Assembly (NCBI GenBank): GCA_046728115.1
Contig: JBKPDW010000396.1
Coordinates: 1 to 14,606 of the forward strand
Direction of reading: 5' to 3'
From: CAVSWN01 sp046728115
GTDB lineage: Bacteria; Acidobacteriota; Vicinamibacteria; Vicinamibacterales; CAVVIG01
DNA: 14,606 nt
Shown: one piece after another, positions 1 through 7,114 of the stretch
Position numbering within the stretch: position 1 is the first letter of the stretch
How the letters are laid out: every line of letters starts with the position of its first letter
Notes under the pieces: generated by a model
Seen by the model: the letters and a program-made list of their open reading frames with translations, nothing else
The model's database searches: none
Told to the model about the DNA's origin: nothing
Made by a program: the position numbers and the translations under genes

Positions 1-2
1 CG

Positions 3-821
3 TGGCTGCGTCAGAGCGGCTACCGGATTCCCGAGGGCGCGGGTCCGGTGCTCGACAGCTACCTCAAACCGAACATGCGCTTCTTCGTGGCGAAGGTGAA
101 CCTGACCGAGCAGACGAAGCTCGGCTTCTCGTACCTCCGTCCGTTGCAGGTTGCGTACGAGTCGCCGAAGTTCATGCTGCCGATCCGCCTCGGGACGGTC
201 AATGCCGACGGACAGCAGGAGCTTTTCATCTACGCGCTTACACCGAAAGGGCGAGTCGAGACGACGAACTATCGAACGGTGAAGCTGCCCTCGGACGTCG
301 ATTTGCCCGTCTATCTGAAGGAGCAGGGAGAATTTGCGAAGTTCTACAAGGCGATGTTCACGCGCCAGGTCGAACAGGAAGATACGCGCGCGCTGTTCCT
401 CGAGTACGCATGGGACATGCGATGGTGCGATCCGTGCGCCGCCAATCCGCTGTCGAATGACGAACTGCGGCAGTTGGGTGTGTTCTGGGCCGGTGCAGGC
501 AACGCGCCGCCGAACGTCTTCTTGACGCGCCTGCACGTCCGATACGACAGCGCGCATTTCCCGGAGGATCTGGTGTTCCAGGAGACGGCTGACCGCACCA
601 ATTTTCAGGGCCGCTACGTGCTGCGTCATGCCTGGACTGGAGACGATGGTTGTTCGGCCGCCGACGCGTATCGTCGCCGCCTCGCCGAACGCCGCGAGCA
701 GGAGGCGAAGCAGTTGGCGTCGTTGACCGGCTGGGATCTCGCGCAGATCCGCACGAAGATCGGTCTTGGGCAGGGTCCGCAGCCGAATCCGGTCTGGTGG
801 CAGCGCCTGTGGAAGCAATGA
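3..821 (+). CDS. DUF2330 domain-containing protein, 3' part
   Basis: The reading frame is already open at base 3 and runs to a TGA at 819-821, giving 272 residues; the true N-terminus lies outside the window. The part seen begins WLRQSGYRIPEGAGPVLDSY and continues with PNMRFFVAKVNL, a run about adopting extreme positions (SPKFMLPIRLG), and a Cys pair in WCDPCAANPLSNDEL. This pattern matches my memory of the DUF2330 family, secreted bacterial proteins of unknown function that are common in Acidobacteriota and Myxococcota. A signal peptide would be expected upstream but cannot be seen. The C-terminal 50 residues are charged and end in a Trp-rich tail (NPVWWQRLWKQ). The next gene starts about 115 nt downstream, so co-transcription is possible but not shown. 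The family call is fairly secure; the function is unknown. Confidence 0.8.
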   Translation, partial: WLRQSGYRIPEGAGPVLDSYLKPNMRFFVAKVNLTEQTKLGFSYLRPLQVAYESPKFMLPIRLGTVNADGQQELFIYALTPKGRVETTNYRTVKLPSDVDLPVYLKEQGEFAKFYKAMFTRQVEQEDTRALFLEYAWDMRWCDPCAANPLSNDELRQLGVFWAGAGNAPPNVFLTRLHVRYDSAHFPEDLVFQETADRTNFQGRYVLRHAWTGDDGCSAADAYRRRLAERREQEAKQLASLTGWDLAQIRTKIGLGQGPQPNPVWWQRLWKQ

Positions 822-935
822 GATCATTACAGCGCTTGCAGTCGGTGCCGCGCGCAGTGATGGCTGTCAGTGGCCACGGCCAGAGGACTGGCGCTACGCG
901 GAACTGAAAACGCTGTAGATCACCAGAATACTGTG

Positions 936-1658
936 ATGGCGCACGAGGCGGACGTCGAACTCGCGCAACAGTGTGCGGCCGGCGACGAGGCGGCCTGGGA
1001 GCGGTTCGTCCACGACTACCGGCCGGTGCTCTACCGCGCAGCGCATACGCTGGATGCGACGGGCGGCGCGCGCGAAGTGGCGGACTCGCTGTTCGCAGAG
1101 CTTTACGGCGTGCGCACGGGCGACCGCGATCGGCGGTCGCTCTTTCTGTACTTTCAGGGACGCAGCAGTCTGGCGACCTGGCTGCGGGCTGTGCTGGCGC
1201 AACGCTACGTCGATCGAACCCGAGCTGCACGCCGGCTCGAAGCGCTACCAGCTGAGGACGACGCGTTTCAGGTGGGCGAACGACAGCCTCGGGGGGCGAT
1301 CACCGATCCCCCAGACGTCGATCGGCCACGCTATCTGTCGTTGATCCGGCAGGCGCTGCAGCAGGCGGTCGCGCGGCTGACCCAGCGCGACCGTCTGCGT
1401 CTCGGTTTCTACTACGTGCAGAATTTGACGCTGGCCGAAACCGGCCGTCTGCTTGCGGAGCACGAAGCAACCGTATCTCGCCAGCTCGCGCGTACGCGCC
1501 GCGCGATCCGGAGGGACGTCGAACGGCATCTCAGCTCAGGAGGCCTCAGCGAGCCGCAAATCGCCGAGTGCTTTGCATGCGTGGCTGGCGATCCCGGACC
1601 GATCGACGTGACGCATCTCTTCGAGGAGCGCAAGGAACCGGCTGCGGGACGTTCATGA
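936..1658 (+). CDS. RNA polymerase sigma factor, sigma-70 family (ECF-like)
   Basis: This 240-residue protein has the two-domain plan of an ECF-type sigma factor that redirects RNA polymerase to a specific regulon. Residues about 5-97 resemble region 2: AAGDEAAWERFVHDYRPVLY at the start, then SLATWLRAVLAQRYVDRTR at 78-97, which would contact the -10 element. Residues about 148-190 resemble region 4 with a helix-turn-helix (LTLAETGRLLAEHEATVSRQ) for -35 recognition. A 50-residue tail beyond region 4 contains CFAC and an acidic end, which minimal ECF factors lack. GTG at 933 and ATG at 936 are adjacent in frame and either could be the start; no clear Shine-Dalgarno is seen. The open frame extends further upstream to 870, but that part has no family resemblance. 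The next gene, 13 nt downstream, encodes a zinc-finger membrane protein that is the expected anti-sigma partner. Confidence 0.85.
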   Translation: MAHEADVELAQQCAAGDEAAWERFVHDYRPVLYRAAHTLDATGGAREVADSLFAELYGVRTGDRDRRSLFLYFQGRSSLATWLRAVLAQRYVDRTRAARRLEALPAEDDAFQVGERQPRGAITDPPDVDRPRYLSLIRQALQQAVARLTQRDRLRLGFYYVQNLTLAETGRLLAEHEATVSRQLARTRRAIRRDVERHLSSGGLSEPQIAECFACVAGDPGPIDVTHLFEERKEPAAGRS

Positions 1659-1671
1659 TAATGAGGTGTTC

Positions 1672-2745
1672 GTGAAAACCATGAAGACCGATCGCGACGC
1701 GGCGCTCGATCGCCTGCTGCGCGACCGATCGCTCGCGGCGATCCCAACTCGTGCAGATTGCCTGGACGCGGAAACGCTGGCCGCCTGGGTGGACGGGACG
1801 CTGACGCGCGCCGAGCGAACGGCGGCGGAAGCGCACGTGTCGGACTGCGCGCGCTGTCAGGCGGCGCTGGCGGCTATGGCGAAGATGAACCCGCCTCCCG
1901 CGGTTCACTCGTGGTGGAGCCTTCCATCCGTCTGGCTCCTGCCGCTTTCTGCTGCCGCCGCCGCAGCGATTGTGTGGGCCGTCGTGCCGTCTCGTCGCCC
2001 GGTCGCGCCGAGCGCGAGTGCAACCGTCGCTGAACAAACGCCGGCCAAGGCGCCCGAGCGGGCGGCGCGACGGGACCCGGAATCTGAACTCAAACGGCAG
2101 GACAGCGCAGTGGCTGCGTCACCCGCACCGAGTGGATCTCAGCGCGCGAAGGTGCCTGCCGCCCCGCGACCCGCACTGGTCGAACCGCGCCGTGAGGCGC
2201 AAAAGAGCGCGTTGGAGAAGATCGAATCAGCGCCTGCGGTGCCGCCGCCAGCAGCCGCGGAAACGGTGTCACGCGGGGCCGAGCCCGCTGCCAAGGCGAT
2301 GGCAGCAGCGGCCGCTCCGCAACCTGCGCCTCCTGAGCAATCCAGGCAGCGTGCGGCCGACCAGATCGTATCGGCGCGGACGTTTGCTCTAACCGAGCGA
2401 CGCAGTGCGGAGATCGTTTCGCCAGATCCGAGCAGCCGGTGGCGCATCGTGGCGGGTGGCGCCGTTCAACACTCGAGCGACGGCGGCGTGACGTGGGAGA
2501 CGCAGCTGACAGGTGTCAACGTCACGTTTGCCGCAGGCTCGGCACCGTCGGCGGAGGTGTGTTGGCTGGTTGGGCCAGGCGGGGTGGTCGTGCGTTCGAT
2601 CGATGGCCGGACATGGTTGCGTGCCGCATTTCCAGAATCGATCGCACTTCAATCCGTGCGCGCGACAGATGAGCAGAATGCAACGGTCACGGCATCGGAT
2701 GGTCGCATTTTCTTCACCTCCGATGGGGGGAAGACCTGGAAATAG
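1672..2745 (+). CDS. Membrane anti-sigma factor with zf-HC2 zinc finger and YCF48-like C-terminal domain
   Basis: This 357-residue protein probably holds the upstream sigma factor inactive at the membrane. Residues 30-62 form a zinc-finger anti-sigma motif, C-x24-H-x3-C-x2-C (ends HVSDCARC). One membrane segment lies at about 83-105 (WLLPLSAAAAAAIVWAVV). A roughly 140-residue linker rich in Ala, Pro, Glu and Lys follows, then from about residue 250 a domain with Asp-box/BNR-like repeats (SSDGGVTW at 268 and TSDGGKTW at the C-terminus), as in YCF48/photosystem II stability factor propellers. Topology would put the zinc finger in the cytoplasm and the propeller-like part outside. GTG 1672 is chosen because GAGG at 1663-1666 sits 5 nt upstream; GTG 1666 and ATG 1681 are alternatives. 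The pairing with the sigma gene is inference from the 13-nt spacing and domain type; the ligand of the outer domain is unknown. Confidence 0.85.
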   Translation: MKTMKTDRDAALDRLLRDRSLAAIPTRADCLDAETLAAWVDGTLTRAERTAAEAHVSDCARCQAALAAMAKMNPPPAVHSWWSLPSVWLLPLSAAAAAAIVWAVVPSRRPVAPSASATVAEQTPAKAPERAARRDPESELKRQDSAVAASPAPSGSQRAKVPAAPRPALVEPRREAQKSALEKIESAPAVPPPAAAETVSRGAEPAAKAMAAAAAPQPAPPEQSRQRAADQIVSARTFALTERRSAEIVSPDPSSRWRIVAGGAVQHSSDGGVTWETQLTGVNVTFAAGSAPSAEVCWLVGPGGVVVRSIDGRTWLRAAFPESIALQSVRATDEQNATVTASDGRIFFTSDGGKTWK

Positions 2746-2803
2746 CTGGTGAGGTTCGGAACCAAGCCTCGGCGATCGCGGCTCGAGCTCCCGGATCATC
2801 GTG

Positions 2804-2809
2804 TATTCT
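2804..2809 (+). promoter_or_regulatory. Candidate -10 element for the first glycosyltransferase gene
   Basis: TATTCT lies 10 nt before the ATG at 2820, and no Shine-Dalgarno sequence occurs between them. A transcript starting 6-8 nt after the hexamer would begin at or just before the start codon. No clear -35 is visible. The call rests on position and on the same arrangement before other genes in the window. Confidence 0.35.
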
Positions 2810-2819
2810 CTGACGCGCG

Positions 2820-4421
2820 ATGAAGCGACCTACCGCGCACTTGGTGTGGATCGCTTTACTGGCCACGACCGCAGCACTTCTGTACGTTCAGCGACTGGGC
2901 TCCATCGCACCGTATCTCTCCATCGAGGAAGTCTCCCAGGCCAGGGAGGCCGTCGCGCTCGCCGCGAGGTCGCCTGACGCGAGAGGCGTCGGATCCGAAG
3001 CGGACAACCGCGCGCCATTGCCGGAAGCCCCGAATCCGAGCCGCGAGGCCGGCTTGTCGGACGCCGTGTCTGCCACGGGGGATCCCTTGTGGGTGTACCT
3101 GGCGCCGCTGTGGGTCGCGATCGCGGCCGTGTTATTGAGAATCCTGCCGTTCTCGGAAGCTCTGCTTCGCCTTCCGAGTGCGGGCGCCGGTGTCCTGAAC
3201 GTCGTGCTGATGTTCATCGCCGGTCGCGAGATCTTCAATCGCCTCCGGCCGGCTGTGATCGCGGCGGTTCTGCTCCTGTTCACTCCCGTCCACTTCCTTC
3301 AAAGCCGCATCGGCACAGGACAGATCGGAGAAATAACGTTCGTTCTCGCCTGGCTGATTTTCATCGCCGGTTACATCAATCATGGCCGCCGACGCGACCT
3401 GTTCGCCGCGACGCTGTCTCTCGGTTTGGGCATGTACGCGTATGCCGCCGGCCTCATTGTCATGCCGGTGTTTTTCCTCGTGACCCTCCTGATCGTTCGG
3501 CGCTACGACGCCGGATCCAGGACTCTGGCCGCAGCGTGCGCAGGCTTCGGCCTTGCGTTCCTCCCCCTTGCCGCTTGGCACCTCCTGCATCCGAGGCACC
3601 TTGCGAGTTTGGCGGCGTACTACACGCACGGTGAGTACAACAAGAACCTTGGGTGGCTGGGGTTTCTTGGCCCGAGGGCCGTCAGTCACTTCGATGCGTG
3701 GTGGGACTGTTACAGTCCAGACAAACTCTTCTTCTCGGGCGACCCCGACCTGCGCTTCTCGACCCGTTCCGCTGGCTACTTTCTGCTCGCCACGGCGCCG
3801 GCGATGGTCGCCGGCCCATGGTATGCGAGGCGGCTCCTGAGGGACGGCATGTGGGTCGCGCTTGCGAGTGGGCTCCTGCTCGGTCCGCTGCCGGCAGCGC
3901 TGGTCAGCAACTCAGAGGTCAAACGATGGTTGACGTTCGTTCCGTTTGCGGTCCTGGCGACCACGTGCGGTGTCGAGTCGATGCTCGCCAATCGGCGGCG
4001 CGTCGTACAGGCACTCGCAATCGGGCTACTGGTACTCGCGCCGCTGCAGGCGCGCGGCTTCTTGGACGACTACTTTGGTCGATATCCCCTCGAATCGGCG
4101 GTCAAGTTCGGCGGCAATGTCCGCGGTGCCATTCAGGAGGTTTTTTCTGAGTCGGCGACGGACGACTGCGTGTTTCTCGACTCGGGCATTTTCTACCTCA
4201 ACCAGCAATGGGACCTCTACACGCGCGTGCATGGCCGGATGGATCTTGCGCGGCGCACGAACTGGCTCGCCGCGGACGACCGTGTCGAGCCGTCGCGATC
4301 GTGCCATCCGGCGACTGGTCTCGCGCTCGCCGGTGACACGCGGTTTGCCGATTGGCGGTCGACCCCGGTTCCCGAGTTGAACGGCAGCGTGCTCTTTGCC
4401 GTCTACCGTCGTGGTCCTTGA
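2820..4421 (+). CDS. Membrane glycosyltransferase, GT-C fold (family 39/PMT-like)
   Basis: The 533-residue protein is an integral membrane protein with about ten hydrophobic segments, the first at residues 8-24. It has the plan of polyprenyl-phosphate-sugar-dependent GT-C enzymes such as ArnT and PMT relatives, which act on the outer face of the cytoplasmic membrane. The first outer loop holds IEEVSQAREAVALAA (acidic pair at residues 36-37), the expected place of the catalytic acidic residue. FSEALLRLPSAGAGVLNVV at about 107-125 is typical of the PMT_2 region. An extra 40-residue Pro/Ala/Arg-rich insert sits between the first two membrane segments. The C-terminal 100 residues are soluble and may bind the acceptor. 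The ATG is 10 nt after a -10-like hexamer. The 3' end overlaps the next, similar gene. Donor and acceptor cannot be told from the sequence. Confidence 0.8.
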   Translation: MKRPTAHLVWIALLATTAALLYVQRLGSIAPYLSIEEVSQAREAVALAARSPDARGVGSEADNRAPLPEAPNPSREAGLSDAVSATGDPLWVYLAPLWVAIAAVLLRILPFSEALLRLPSAGAGVLNVVLMFIAGREIFNRLRPAVIAAVLLLFTPVHFLQSRIGTGQIGEITFVLAWLIFIAGYINHGRRRDLFAATLSLGLGMYAYAAGLIVMPVFFLVTLLIVRRYDAGSRTLAAACAGFGLAFLPLAAWHLLHPRHLASLAAYYTHGEYNKNLGWLGFLGPRAVSHFDAWWDCYSPDKLFFSGDPDLRFSTRSAGYFLLATAPAMVAGPWYARRLLRDGMWVALASGLLLGPLPAALVSNSEVKRWLTFVPFAVLATTCGVESMLANRRRVVQALAIGLLVLAPLQARGFLDDYFGRYPLESAVKFGGNVRGAIQEVFSESATDDCVFLDSGIFYLNQQWDLYTRVHGRMDLARRTNWLAADDRVEPSRSCHPATGLALAGDTRFADWRSTPVPELNGSVLFAVYRRGP

Positions 4422-5628
4422 CGGGAAGCGGCGGTGCGAGCGCGCGCTGGGCGTTGCGCTGGCGATTCTCTCCACCGTGGCGTACGGCCACGGGCTCGCT
4501 GCGACGGTGTCGCCGGCCAATGAAGGCGTCATCGCGACCCAAGCCGCTACGCTCGCCGAGCACGGTTGGCGCGACCAGGAGGGCCGCGCGGCGCCGCTCT
4601 TCGTGCATGTCGAGGCCGACCTCTGGCTTCCGCCGTTCCCGGTGTACAGCACCGTTCTGCTGAGCAAACTCGCACCCGCCGCCCGACCCCATGCGCGGTG
4701 GGCTGCCGCACTGTGCGGCGCGGCAGACGTATGGCTGCTCTACGTCTTCTTGGTTCGATGCGTGCGGTCGCCGCTGGTCGCGTGCGCTGCGGCGCTCGTG
4801 CTGTTATCCATCCCGGCACACGTGGTCTTCAGCAGAGCCGCGATGGTCGACGGCATCTGGCAAGTGCCTTTCATTCTCGGTTGGGCGATCGGAATGACGG
4901 CGCTGACCGAACGTCCATCGCCGCGAGGTCGCTGGTTGTTCACGGTCGGGGCGGCATCCCTGGCGGCAAGTACCTATACGCAGCCGTCGGCTGCGTTGAT
5001 GAGTCCGCTTTTCGCGCTTGCCACGCTGACGATCGTGCGCGCATCCGAAGGCTGGCGGATCCGAGATGTCCTCCCTGCCGCCGGCGCAAGTGTGGCGATC
5101 CTGCTGCCGCTGTTGGTCTGGTATGCACGGTACCCGGGCACGTATCCGGACACATTCGGTCGATGGGTCCTGCATCCCGCGCACCTGCGCAATCCGCTCG
5201 CGTGGTGGCAAGCCGTGTCCAACTGGCATCGAGTGGCAAACGTCACGGCGCTGTTTTGGGACTTCTTCGCGCCATCGCATCTGTTCATCGCGCCAGAGGG
5301 ACCCGGTTTCTGTGGAATGTTTCCAACGCTCGTCGCGCTGCCCCTGGCAGTCGGTGTCTACGCGCTGGTGCGGGCCCGCAGTGAGACGAATGCCGTCGAG
5401 TGTATGGGCCCGGTTGTGATGTCCGCGTGCATTATCGGTCCGCTTGCCGCGGCGATGTTCGAACACGCGCGATCCGACGAGCGGGCGTTAATCCTCATTC
5501 CGTTCGGCATCTTCGTAGCCACCTGGGGCGCGGTCGTGACATGGCGCGGCGGGGGAATCGCAGGGCGGATCATTCTCGTGGCGTCGCTGGTCGGCGTCGC
5601 CGTTCAGGATCTTGTCGCTCTGCGCTAG
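4411..5628 (+). CDS. Second membrane glycosyltransferase, GT-C fold (family 39-like)
   Basis: This protein of about 405 residues is hydrophobic throughout and is organised like its upstream neighbour: a short N-terminal tail, one membrane segment, then an outer loop with ANEGVIATQAATLAEHG, where Glu at about residue 38 matches the catalytic position near residue 36 of the first protein. HARWAAALCGAADVWLLYVF and FSRAAMVDGIWQVPFILGWA are PMT_2-like. It lacks the large soluble C-terminus of the first protein. No ATG fits; GTG 4411 and TTG 4396 are the candidate starts, both inside the end of the upstream gene, so translation is probably coupled to it. The pair looks like tandem diverged paralogues working in the same envelope or secondary glycosylation pathway; that partnership is inference. 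Confidence 0.75.
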   Translation: MVLDGKRRCERALGVALAILSTVAYGHGLAATVSPANEGVIATQAATLAEHGWRDQEGRAAPLFVHVEADLWLPPFPVYSTVLLSKLAPAARPHARWAAALCGAADVWLLYVFLVRCVRSPLVACAAALVLLSIPAHVVFSRAAMVDGIWQVPFILGWAIGMTALTERPSPRGRWLFTVGAASLAASTYTQPSAALMSPLFALATLTIVRASEGWRIRDVLPAAGASVAILLPLLVWYARYPGTYPDTFGRWVLHPAHLRNPLAWWQAVSNWHRVANVTALFWDFFAPSHLFIAPEGPGFCGMFPTLVALPLAVGVYALVRARSETNAVECMGPVVMSACIIGPLAAAMFEHARSDERALILIPFGIFVATWGAVVTWRGGGIAGRIILVASLVGVAVQDLVALR

Positions 5629-5702
5629 ACGCGAAGTGCAGACACTGGGGCCGCCCGCGATCGCGAAAGAGAGAAGTCGAACGTATGGAAGACGGTGATC
5701 GG

Positions 5703-5788
5703 TGCCGGAGGAGGGAATCGAACCCTCACGGGGGGTAAACCCCACCGGATTTTGAGTCCGGCGCGTCTGCCAGTTTCACCACTCCGGC
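5703..5788 (-). tRNA. tRNA-Leu, anticodon CAA
   Basis: On the minus strand an 86-nt type II tRNA can be folded. The acceptor stem pairs GCCGGAG with CTCCGGC, with A as discriminator. The anticodon arm is CCGGA-CTCAAAA-TCCGG, giving anticodon CAA, which reads UUG. The long variable arm and the T-arm GAGGG-TTCGATT-CCCTC confirm a leucine tRNA. The bases after the discriminator are CCG, so the CCA end is not encoded and must be added after transcription. The gene stands alone and is convergent with the glycosyltransferase gene. No integrase gene lies beside it. Confidence 0.96.
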
Positions 5789-5840
5789 GTGTGTGGCTTG
5801 CCAAGCCATAGCTCGCCCGTTAGCGAAGGCTCGAGCTTTC

Positions 5841-5846
5841 AGTATA
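5841..5846 (-). promoter_or_regulatory. Candidate -10 element for the tRNA-Leu gene
   Basis: Read on the minus strand this is TATACT, a good -10 match, 52 nt before the tRNA 5' end; a precursor with a leader would result. The -35 region is poor. The leader contains a small inverted repeat, TGGCTT-GCC-AAGCCA, at 5794-5808. Support is positional only. Confidence 0.3.
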
Positions 5847-6294
5847 AGTGCAGTGTGCGTCGGCTCGGGAACTGGCAGTCGTGCCGCGAGACCGATAGCA
5901 GCTACAGCGAGCGCGTGTACGACGGGAGGTGGCCCGGAGTGGAGCCATTCGAGTTCCACATGGGCCCGTATCACGATTTGGCACTCTTCCGCGGGATCCG
6001 AGATGAGCATCGCGGTCACGGTTCAGGCGACAATCTGCTCGTACCTCACACGCTCGAGCTCTGGAATCGAAGTGCCCACCACGTCTGGCATGTCGCCGGT
6101 CTTCACCTGGAAGTTACCCTCGCCGGAGCATCGCGAGAAGAATGCGAGAGTTGGTATGTAACCCTCACGCGCTCGGCGATACCTTCGTCGCACTGACCTG
6201 GGCAGGATTCGAAAGTCATCCGACCCATCCGTACGCGGCAAACCTCTCGAAAGCGCGCCACTTAAGGTCGTACTGCTGAGCTGAATGACCGGCC

Positions 6295-6327
6295 GCGGAA
6301 AAGTCTGGAAAACTGCAGGTTTTCCGC
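6295..6327. repeat. Nested inverted repeats upstream of the carD promoter
   Basis: GGAAAAC (6307-6313) and GTTTTCC (6319-6325) form a perfect 7-bp inverted repeat around TGCAG. In addition GCGGAAAA (6295-6302) is the exact reverse complement of TTTTCCGC (6320-6327), so the right arm can pair with either of two left arms. The element ends 9 nt before the carD -35 box. It could be an operator, or a terminator-like structure closing upstream transcription, although no T-run follows. Confidence 0.6.
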
Positions 6328-6336
6328 CCATTCTCG

Positions 6337-6366
6337 TTGAATTGGCGGCTCGGAGTGGTCTATAAT
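6337..6366 (+). promoter_or_regulatory. Sigma-70-type promoter of carD
   Basis: TTGAAT (6337-6342) and a perfect TATAAT (6361-6366) are separated by 18 bp. Transcription would begin near 6373, giving a leader of about 50 nt before the GTG at 6425. AGGGGG at 6415-6420 is the ribosome site. This is the best promoter in the window and fits strong constitutive expression. Confidence 0.75.
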
Positions 6367-6424
6367 CAATGAACTGCTGGTACTACTGCTACCTTCCACA
6401 TAGCGCTTCCTGACAGGGGGAACG

Positions 6425-7012
6425 GTGACATTCGAAGTCGGTGACAAGGTCATTTACCCGAATCATGGTCTCGGAATCGTCGAACGTATCGAGGACAAAA
6501 CCATTCTCGGCACCACCTGCGGTTTTTACCACCTTCGGATCGTAGCCAACGACACCACCGTGCTCGTTCCGGTGAGCAACGTGGATGGCGTTGGGCTGCG
6601 ACGGGCGATCAGCGACGAAGAGGTCGAGCGTTTGTTCGGGCTACTCGGCGACGGCAACATTGACAACCACCAGAACTGGAAAGGGCGGTTCAAGGACAAC
6701 TCCGACAAGATGCGGAGCGGCTCGATTTACGAGGTGGCGGACGTGCTGAAGAGCCTGACGTTCCTCGCCAAGTCGAAGAGCCTTTCATTCCGCGAGAAGC
6801 GCATGCTCGATCGCGCGAAGTTCCTGATCATTTCCGAAGTGTCGGAAGTGATGCGGGAATCGGCCGCGTCGATCGAACGTCGCGTCGAGGGGGCGCTCGA
6901 GCGCTGCTTCAGCGCCAAGGCGCGGACGACCGCCCGGGCCAAGGTGGTTGCCAAGGCAGGCCCGCGAGCGGTTCCTCCGCCGGCCGCGCGGCGCGCAGCG
7001 CGGGCGAGTTAA
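6425..7012 (+). CDS. carD: CarD family transcriptional regulator
   Basis: CarD/CdnL proteins bind RNA polymerase beta and stabilise the open complex at many promoters, especially those for rRNA. The 195-residue product starts with the family's RNA polymerase-interacting domain (FEVGDKVIYPNHGLGIVERI, residues 3-22, through about 60) and continues with the helical DNA-binding domain (NWKGRFKDN, SIYEVADVLKSLTFLAKSKS, LSFREKRMLDRAKFLIISE). The last 35 residues (AKARTTARAKVVAKAG onward) are Ala/Arg/Lys/Pro-rich, longer and more basic than the usual 160-170-residue family length; this tail may add non-specific nucleic-acid contacts, which is inference. The GTG start has a purine-rich ribosome site four bases upstream. 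The gene stands alone between its own promoter and an intrinsic terminator. Confidence 0.95.
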   Translation: MTFEVGDKVIYPNHGLGIVERIEDKTILGTTCGFYHLRIVANDTTVLVPVSNVDGVGLRRAISDEEVERLFGLLGDGNIDNHQNWKGRFKDNSDKMRSGSIYEVADVLKSLTFLAKSKSLSFREKRMLDRAKFLIISEVSEVMRESAASIERRVEGALERCFSAKARTTARAKVVAKAGPRAVPPPAARRAARAS

Positions 7013-7060
7013 CCGCAGGGGCAGCCGTTTAGGCCGCCGGGACGCTTCAACACGATCGAG

Positions 7061-7100
7061 AGCCCGATCCTTCCAACCTCGAGGGGTCGGGCTTTTCGTT
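7061..7100 (+). terminator. Intrinsic terminator after carD
   Basis: AGCCCGATCC (7061-7070) pairs with GGGTCGGGCT (7084-7093) over ten positions with one G-U pair, and a T-rich run follows (7093-7100). This is a standard Rho-independent terminator about 50 nt after the carD stop. The next gene's -10 element begins immediately after it. Confidence 0.85.
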
Positions 7101-7106
7101 TATCAT
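7101..7106 (+). promoter_or_regulatory. Candidate -10 element for the acyltransferase gene
   Basis: TATCAT ends 8 nt before the GTG at 7115 and directly follows the T-run of the carD terminator, so the upstream half of the promoter would overlap the terminator stem. No Shine-Dalgarno is present. This suggests a leaderless or nearly leaderless mRNA. Confidence 0.35.
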
Positions 7107-7114
7107 TCGCGCGC

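Larger units (their letters stand above)
5789..6424. other. Long stretch without a convincing gene between tRNA-Leu and carD
   Basis: About 636 nt carry the tRNA leader at one end and the carD promoter at the other. Several frames stay open for 60-135 codons on both strands, but none has a start with a ribosome site or a product I recognise. The most coding-like part is on the minus strand around 6026-6120, where a run ending in SIPELERVRYEQIVA has a codon-third-position pattern rich in G and C; it meets a TGA at 6023-6025 and the same frame then reads on into the tRNA. This could be a gene remnant or chance. The minus-strand frame crossing the tRNA is the usual false translation of a tRNA-Leu gene. 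Confidence 0.5.

Noticed and set aside
879..892. Hairpin GCCAG-AGGA-CTGGC as a terminator after the DUF2330 gene
   Set aside because: The stem is only 5 bp and no T-run follows; such stems are expected by chance in this base composition.
358..1230. Minus-strand open frame of 290 codons across the DUF2330 and sigma genes
   Set aside because: It is Arg/Pro/Ala-rich with no domain pattern and overlaps two well-supported plus-strand genes.
5629..5788. Integration site of a mobile element at the tRNA-Leu gene
   Set aside because: No integrase, no repeated tRNA 3' end and no change in gene character nearby.
5726..6019. Minus-strand frame of about 97 codons overlapping the tRNA-Leu
   Set aside because: Its last third translates the tRNA itself (VVKLADAPDSKSGGVYPP), a well-known false protein from tRNA-Leu genes, and no homologous product is recognisable in the rest.
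6195..6240. Second, degenerate tRNA on the minus strand suggested by TTCGAAT
   Set aside because: The bases around the T-loop-like sequence do not pair as a T-stem and no acceptor or anticodon stem can be built.
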